Shown piece after piece: positions 58,076 to 64,000 of a DNA stretch of 64,000 nt. The stretch's first letter is position 1, and the number at the start of each line of letters is the position of its first letter. Origin of the DNA: Zoroaster sp. YZ-2022. Its lineage: Eukaryota; Echinodermata; Asteroidea; Forcipulatida; Zoroasteridae. The translations under genes were made by a program, and so were the position numbers. Location: assembly GCA_029582265.1 (NCBI GenBank), contig CM055823.1:2108001-2172000 (forward strand). The letters run 5' to 3'. A model generated the notes under the pieces. The model had not been told where the DNA came from and ran no database searches. It was given only the letters and a program-made list of their open reading frames with translations.

Positions 58076-60560
58076 AGCTTTCGTAAAAGAAAAACTCAAA
58101 AGACATTTGTCTCCTGCTTCATAGGGTACGTTCAGTCAGCGTGCACCAAAGTTAAAATGAAGACAGTTAAACTTTTGGAGCATCAATCTGATTGTATTTT
58201 CACTACTTTCTCATTAATTGGTCATTGTAATAAGCTGAATCTTTCACAGGTTGGTTGTTTAATGTATATCTTGATTCAAAGAGAGTACGTACGCACTTCC
58301 AGAAACAGTTTGATCAACAGAACCAATGATACATCTCATTCCATGTAATGCTCTTAAAAAAGCTGACAAACCTTTGAATTGGGGATAAAAGTCAATTTTA
58401 AGTACAAAATATTTAATGCTACTTACATGTAATAGTAGTGGCTCGCCCTGGTTATTTCAATTGTTTTAAATTAAGCTGTGTAGATTAAGCACTTATAGGG
58501 TCTGTACTATTGCCAGGTAGTGATTTTTGTCCCATTTGAAGTAGGTGCAAAAAAGTGCCCCTGGGAGGGTTTTGAGGATATGGGGTAGGTTATTGGGTTA
58601 ATAAGGAGATGAATTACTATTATTTGAGGAATCTTAGTTGGCATGGTAACATTATTAAGAAGTTTGGTTTAGGTGTATGCTTGAAAGTTTTGATGAGTTT
58701 GCCAAGTAAGTAATTTCTTGTTTTTTTAGCCATAGAATTTCAGCCAGAGGGTGATCTGTGTGTCTTTTGGACACTGCCCTGTTTCGCCTGTCATTTACAT
58801 GTAAATGTATTGTAAATGAACAATTTGGACACCCCTTGTTTTGTAATTTCCAGCTAATTTTGGAAACCCTATTTCTACAATTCTGACCTCACACCTTGAT
58901 TTAAGCTTTTTATTTGGATAGCCTTACGTTAGAAATCTGGCTCTGTGAATCCGTCGGAATTGTTGCAAGTTATACTTAATTCGGATATCCATAATAAAAC
59001 GAGAATAAAATTGTCGGGAAGTTGGAAGGAAATGAAAACAAATGTGGGAGAAACTAACGTTTGACTTTCGCAAACACGTATATCTTCACGGGAAAACCAC
59101 TGGTAACGTAGAAGAAATCGTTCAGTAGTAAAGTTCTGCGCGAGGTACCAGTGAAATCGGATTGCACAATCATGACCTTTGACCCTCCGCGACAGGGACA
59201 TTAGTTTTTAAGCCTGAGTGGAAGTCGTGTGAATATTGGATTGCACAACGACCGGGCATGACCTTTTGACACCTCCATGGTAAAACGAGGACCTTTAGTT
59301 TCATCGAGCCCGAGTGCTCGTGTGAAAAGGGCTTTGTTAAAAATCGCATACGACGATGTGAACAGATTTTGGCAATACAACCAAATACTCAAGTGACCTG
59401 TCTGTGGTGCGGTGCTTACTGGGCCATTTCAGCCTGGACATGAAAGAGGTTAATATACCACACTGTCTCAGTGAAGCGACAATGCTTACTGGGCCACATT
59501 TCAGCCTGGGCATAGGAGGGTTAATACTCAAGTGACTGTCTGTGAGTGCGGTGCTTACTGGGCCACATTTCAGCCTGGGCATAGGAGGGTTAATAAGTGG
59601 TTTATTGATTGCTTGAATATCTTTACCCATTTATCAAATAGATGTTTTACATTAAAACTAAGTTTGGATTGGAAAGTAAATAAAATTGTTATATTTTTTG
59701 TAAGCATACAAATCAAGTTTGTACTCTGTTCCGACTCCATACAAAGTATTTTGTCTTAATCCTTCAGAACTAGAACTAGTGTTAATTGCTCTCCCATATT
59801 TGTTTATATATCAGTATTGTTAATCTGATGAACTACTTTTTTTTCTCCAAATTACATCTTCATTTGTATTCAAAAAAGGAGGATATTGTTACAAATGATT
59901 TTCAGTTTTAATGAAAGTACCCGGGAGGCACGCCGTCATTACCCCAAAAAAACCAACAACAAGTTCAACCCAACAACAATAACAACAACAACAAACAAAA
60001 AACGCTTTGCATCTCAGATCCAGCCCATTCTATTTTGTTAACATTTCATCGTTTTGTCATATAAAACTGTAGTTTTATTACTGAAAAAATTTGCATATAA
60101 TTCTTAGGTAAATGTTTAAAAATAATGGTCCTGTTATAATAGTGTTACCCAGACCTCGATATTTTGTTTGGATTATGATTTGTTTTAAATAGGAAGACGA
60201 TCCTGATGATCCTCACCCACCACCACCGTAAGCCCCCTCGTGGCCGTTTGATAACAAACGGAATACATGTATGTATAATTATAGCTAATCTACAGAGGGC
60301 GCTGGTGGAAAATTGATTTAGTGCATGCAATACCGGCGGTACCGGTACACCGTACCATGTACCACCGCGTAACGGACCGGTCCAACCCCCGGCGGCCATA
60401 GTCTTGATTGAGGATTCGTATGAAGAACGCTCACTCTATTTACGGGTAATTTCGTCAATACATTTCTACACATTATTTAGAACAAGTAATGCAAGTTTAT
60501 GTAAAATGTACATGTTAACTACATCGTTTTGATGCTGTGAAGCATACAATGGATTATGCC
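58076..60560. other. 3' flank of unit 4
   Basis: Collinear with the unit 1 flank to its end (17,050), including the AAGACGATCCTGATGATCC tail that units 2 and 3 lack. A private insertion occupies about 58,915-59,400. The conserved hairpin is damaged (59,924). A (CAA)n tract is at 59,950-60,000. Confidence 0.7.
59386..59594. repeat. 73-bp tandem repeat with TTAA-bounded units, 3 copies
   Basis: The unit contains TGCTTACTGGGCCACATTTC then GGGCATAGGAGGGTTAA. The second and third units are nearly identical, the first more diverged. Each unit ends AGGAGGGTTAA, the terminus of the piggyBac-like MITEs. Confidence 0.85.
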
Positions 60561-60579
60561 ATGGTCAGCCCAAAAGACA

Positions 60580-61450
60580 TCTCGGCCCCTTGTAACTCTC
60601 GACCCTAGACAACCTTCGACCCATTGCGACAACTCGACCCTTGTGACGCTCGGACCCTTGTGACAACTTCGACCTCAGACAACTTGACCACAGACAACTA
60701 GACCCCTTTGCCTTAGGACAACTCGCCTCACAAAAAAACTAGGGAAAGAATGTTGTATCCGACCGCCACTTTTAAGGCGATTTTGAGAATTTTTTCCAAC
60801 CACTAACCAGTTGAAAAGGATTCTATCGATTTTGTGGTGGTACAGAAAGTTAAACTAGCCTCATCTTTTAAAATCCACTTTTTATGATGAGTTTTCGGAC
60901 TTTATTTCCTTCAAAAAAAAAATCCTTCAGAAAATAAGGATCCTATTATAGTTGCCACTGCGCATGTAGCATGTAACAATGACTGTGTTGGTCACTAATT
61001 GTGGAGTTTACAAGATCAGACTGACATGACTGAGGAAGTCATCATATGCCAAAATGCCTGATTTTTCATGAAATAAATATCCTGGAATAATTTGAGAGTA
61101 TATGTCCATCATCATCCATATGTTCCCCCACCCTAGGTAGGTAAGATTACTTTACTGGTTATATTGACCAGATGAGAGAAAAGTGGCGGTCAGATACAAC
61201 ATCTCTACCCAAAAACTCAACCTCCTTTGGCGGCTCGCACTGCAGGAAAGATTGATGTGTCTACAGTCAAATTGACAACGTGCTGAGTTGGGGTTAGACT
61301 TCAGATTGCGCGCGTGACTAGTCACTTGTGTTATATGAATTAACTTGAAGATGGAAAAAGGTTAAAATTAGGGATTTGAGTTGTCGCAAGTTAATTTATC
61401 ACAGGTGGTTGAGTTGTCACAAGGGTCGAGGTTGTCTCGTGGGTCGAGGT
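60580..61450. mobile_element. GACAACTCGACCC element with MITE copy d inside
   Basis: The left end has six to seven degenerate GACAACTCGACCC words (60,585-60,730) and the right end their reverse complement (GAGTTGTCACAAGGGTCGAGG, 61,415-61,445). Between them lie MITE d (60,747-61,205) and GGCGGCTCGCACTGCAGGAA, as at 21,400. This compact copy defines the element whose parts are dispersed over 17,183-21,600. Confidence 0.7.
60747..61205. mobile_element. TIR element AGAATGTCG..., copy d of 4
   Basis: AGAATGTTGTATCCGACC at the left and GGCGGTCAGATACAACATCTCT at the right. The interior matches copies a-c. Confidence 0.8.
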
Positions 61451-61589
61451 TGGAAACTGGTACTTTCCTCTTCAAATGGGACAACAATTATTACATGGCC
61501 ATAAGTGCTGCTGAATATGAAAGATCAATGAAAATGCATGGTGTATTTTTGAAGACAAGGGCATACATGTTTCCCAAAAGGGTGTACTG

Positions 61590-62053
61590 GAGGATATGGA
61601 GGATTCAGGAAGGTTCCCAACCAGAATACCGCATAGGGGGTTTAAGGGTTAAAGAAGGTTCCTAACCAGAATACCTATAGGGGTTAGGTTAAAGAAGGTC
61701 TTCCTAGCCAGAATACCTATAGGGGTTAGGGTTGAAAGAAAGGTTCCCTATGCCAGAATACCTATAGGGGTTAGGGGTTAAAGAAGGTTCCTAACCAGAA
61801 TACCTATATAAGGGGTTAGGGTTAAAGAAGGTTTCCTAACCAGAACAATACCCTATAGGGGTTAGGGTTAAAGAGGTTCCTAGCCAGGAGAATACGCCTA
61901 TAGGGGTTAGGGGTTAGGGTTAAGAAGCTGTTCCCAACCAGAATACCTATAGGGGTTAAGGGTTAAGAAGGTTCCTCAACCAGAATACCTATAGGGGGTT
62001 AGTTGTGCCAGTTAAAGAAGGTCTCCTAGCCAGAATACCTCATAGGGGTTAGG
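61590..62053. repeat. 42-45 bp array derived from a MITE end, block 1
   Basis: About nine units of AGAAGGTTCC-AACCAGAATACCTATAGGGGTTAGGGTTAA follow the internal part of the MITE also found at 21,600-21,777. Single copies of the unit are at 21,745 and 48,389. Confidence 0.9.
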
Positions 62054-62057
62054 TTAA

Positions 62058-62441
62058 CCCTCCCACTGCTCTTGGACCATTTGAAACCATTCAAAATTTC
62101 CACCTCACCAAAATGCCCTATTGGTTTGTACATACATGGTGATACCATTTGAACAGTGTTGGTAGCAAGCTTTACTACCATTCAAAATCCATTCAAATGC
62201 ATTAGAGGGTCCATTGATTCAACCACTTAGAAGTTATCCAAACAAGGTTTTGTAATAGCTGTACTACCATTTGGAAAGATCCAAACAAGGTTTTGTATCA
62301 GCTGATCCTACCAATTCAAAACCATTTGGGGAATCAATACCGTGTATATAGTTATTTTCTCAAACCATTCAAAACCACAAAAGCCGGTCGGTTTCCAATG
62401 GTGGATCAACAGCATGAAAAAAGGTACCAAAAAGTGGAGGG
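62058..62441. mobile_element. TTAA-flanked MITE (piggyBac-like), 384 bp
   Basis: TTAA (62,054-62,057), CCCTCCCACT...AGTGGAGGG, TTAA (62,442-62,445). Relative of the MITE nested in the solo LTR. It interrupts the 42-45 bp array. Confidence 0.85.
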
Positions 62442-62445
62442 TTAA

Positions 62446-62523
62446 CCCTAACTCCCAAGCATTGTTAATATTACTGAACAATAAAATCCTCCAACTGCTT
62501 TTGTTTGTTTCCAGGAGTTAGGG
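62446..62523. mobile_element. 78-bp TTAA miniature element sharing a TTAA with its neighbour
   Basis: CCCTAACTCCC...GGAGTTAGGG between TTAA at 62,442-62,445 and 62,524-62,527. The left TTAA is also the right target site of the 384-bp MITE. A relative lies at 54,296. Confidence 0.7.
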
Positions 62524-62830
62524 TTAAGGAAGGTTCTCAGCCAGAATGTATTCACGTAATAAGAATACCTATAGGGGTTAGGGTTAAGGAAGGTTCCCAA
62601 GCCAGAATACCTATAGGGGAAGTTAGGTTAAGGCGAAAGGTTCCTAGCCAGAATAACACTATAGGGGGGTGTTAGAGGTTAAGGAAGGTTCCAGCCAGAA
62701 TACCCATAGGGGGGAAGTTAGGGCAGGAAGAATCTTTAACAGAATACCTATAGGGTTATGTCTTGTCAGTAGCCTGAGTAAGAAGGAAGGAAGTCCAGTC
62801 AGAATACTTAGAGGGTTATTAGTGTTAAAA
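62524..62830. repeat. 42-45 bp array, block 2
   Basis: About six to seven further, more degenerate units (GGAAGGTTCC...CAGAATACCTATAGGGG). It continues block 1 across the two inserted elements. Confidence 0.85.
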
Positions 62831-62859
62831 ACATATATCTTTAAATTTTAGAATCTTAG

Positions 62860-64000
62860 AAAAAGTAACATGCATGAGTTAAGATGAGTGTTTATAATTT
62901 TATTTGCTTTTATTGTAAGGTTTGATGACCTGGGTCGTAGTAATTGGGGCATCTAGTGTTTGTGAAGGAGGAACAGTAACCATGGAAAACAATGGAAAAC
63001 TTGAATTACCTTGAGAGATCTTTGTGGTGAAGAAGGTACACAGAACCCACATCTCAACAAGACATTGAAGAAAAAACCACTCATTTGTAGAATCTGTAAC
63101 ATAGTTTTCTTCGTCAGGATGGTCTTTTCCTTTGGGGCAAGGCAACAGTAGCTGTCATGAAAAGAAGAAAACATACAAATGTAACATTTGTGATAAAACA
63201 TTTGTGAGGGAAAAAAACTCTCTTAAAAATACACCAAAGCGATTCAACATCTGGAGAAAACACATTTGTTTGTGACATTTTGTAAAAGCCAACCGTTTAC
63301 TGAATATCACAAACATGCCTGGTCGAGAAACCATATAAATGTGACAGATGAGTTTACAAAGACCTCTAAAAGCACCAAAGCGATCGATACGGAGAAACCA
63401 TTTGTTGCAGACATTGTGGTAAAAGCTTTCTCTCAATCAAGTTTCACTTTCATATCATCGGCGGCAACATAATACTAATGAGAAACCATATAAATGTGAC
63501 ATTTGTGATAAAGAGTTCTACGAAAGACTCTCTTCAAAAGCACCAAAGCGATTCACACACTGGAGAGAGAAACCATTGTTTGTGACATTTGTGGTAAAGC
63601 TTTCTCTCAATCAAGTTTGCTTTCATATCATCGTGACAACATACTAATGAAACCATATAAATGTGACATTTGTGATAAGAGTTCTGATTAAGACTCTTAA
63701 AAAGCATAAAGTTTCACACTGGAAACCATTGTTTTGTATTTTGTGGTAAACCGCGATTCAAGCTACACTTTCATATGTCATCAGCTGGGCAGCATAGTAA
63801 TGAGAAACCATATAAAATGTGACATTTTGTGATAAAGAGTTTTACGGTAAAAGCCTCTCTCTAAAAGGCAGACCAAAGGATTCACACTGGAGAGAACCAT
63901 GTTTGTGACATTTGTGGTAAAGCTTTCTCTCAATCAGTTTACTTTCATATCATCAGTGCGCAGCATACTAATGAAAACCAATAACAAATGTGACATTTGT
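62860..64000 (+). pseudogene. C2H2 zinc-finger gene, unit 5, partial at window end
   Basis: The acceptor region reads TTTATTGTAAGG with an extra A. ATGGAAAACAATGG (62,981) begins the usual leader but meets a stop within ten codons. Finger words TGTGACATTTGTGG, GATTCACACTGGAG and CATACTAATGAGAAACC continue to the window edge with an indel in nearly every finger, as in unit 1. The gene runs off the window. Confidence 0.75.

Noticed and set aside
61590..62053. Possible interstitial telomere
   Set aside because: TTAGGG words occur once per 42-45 bp unit and not in tandem. The unit is better explained by a transposon end.

Overview
This is eukaryotic nuclear DNA: AT-rich, intron-like and dense in repeats, with no prokaryotic gene organisation. 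Polyadenylation-type signals, a splice-acceptor-like site, C2H2 zinc-finger exons, a LINE tail, a solo LTR, TTAA and TA transposons and a Polinton-like element all fit a metazoan. Frequent TGTACATGTA- and AGGCCTA-like words recall marine invertebrate deuterostome genomes (echinoderm, hemichordate, amphioxus), but that placement is only an impression.

Layout. (1) 1-4,445 is a decayed or error-ridden Polinton/Maverick-type element. Its minus strand carries integrase, packaging-ATPase-like and major-capsid remnants, and it ends at a 500-nt assembly gap (4,446-4,945). (2) 4,946-11,450 is gene-free and built from dispersed repeats. (3) 11,450-64,000 is a cluster of five paralogous units. Each holds a C2H2 zinc-finger exon with its 5' and 3' flanks, at about 12.5, 21.9, 44.9, 56.9 and 63.0 kb. 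Only unit 3 (44,855-46,594) has one uninterrupted zinc-finger frame. The others carry many small indels, from pseudogenisation, unpolished sequence, or both. About 6.9-23 kb and 52.3-64 kb are collinear, which points to a larger block duplication.

The zinc-finger units act as an insertion recorder, because paralogous empty sites show where elements landed. A solo LTR with a nested TTAA MITE interrupts unit 3. A LINE fragment and two copies of a 5-6 kb element in opposite orientation interrupt the 3' flank of unit 2. Those two copies have features of Helentron/Helitron2 rolling-circle transposons: a terminal hairpin, a subterminal palindrome followed by CTAG, and asymmetrical terminal inverted repeats. 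Each copy's terminal and internal repeats match each other but differ from the other copy's. They carry short coding segments of an unrecognised Cys/His-containing protein and older nested TIR elements.

The only host gene product I can support is the multi-finger C2H2 protein family, presumably nuclear and DNA-binding. Everything else is mobile DNA, its remains, or sequence in which I see nothing. No tRNA, rRNA or CRISPR array was recognised. Frameshift positions and element edges were read by eye.
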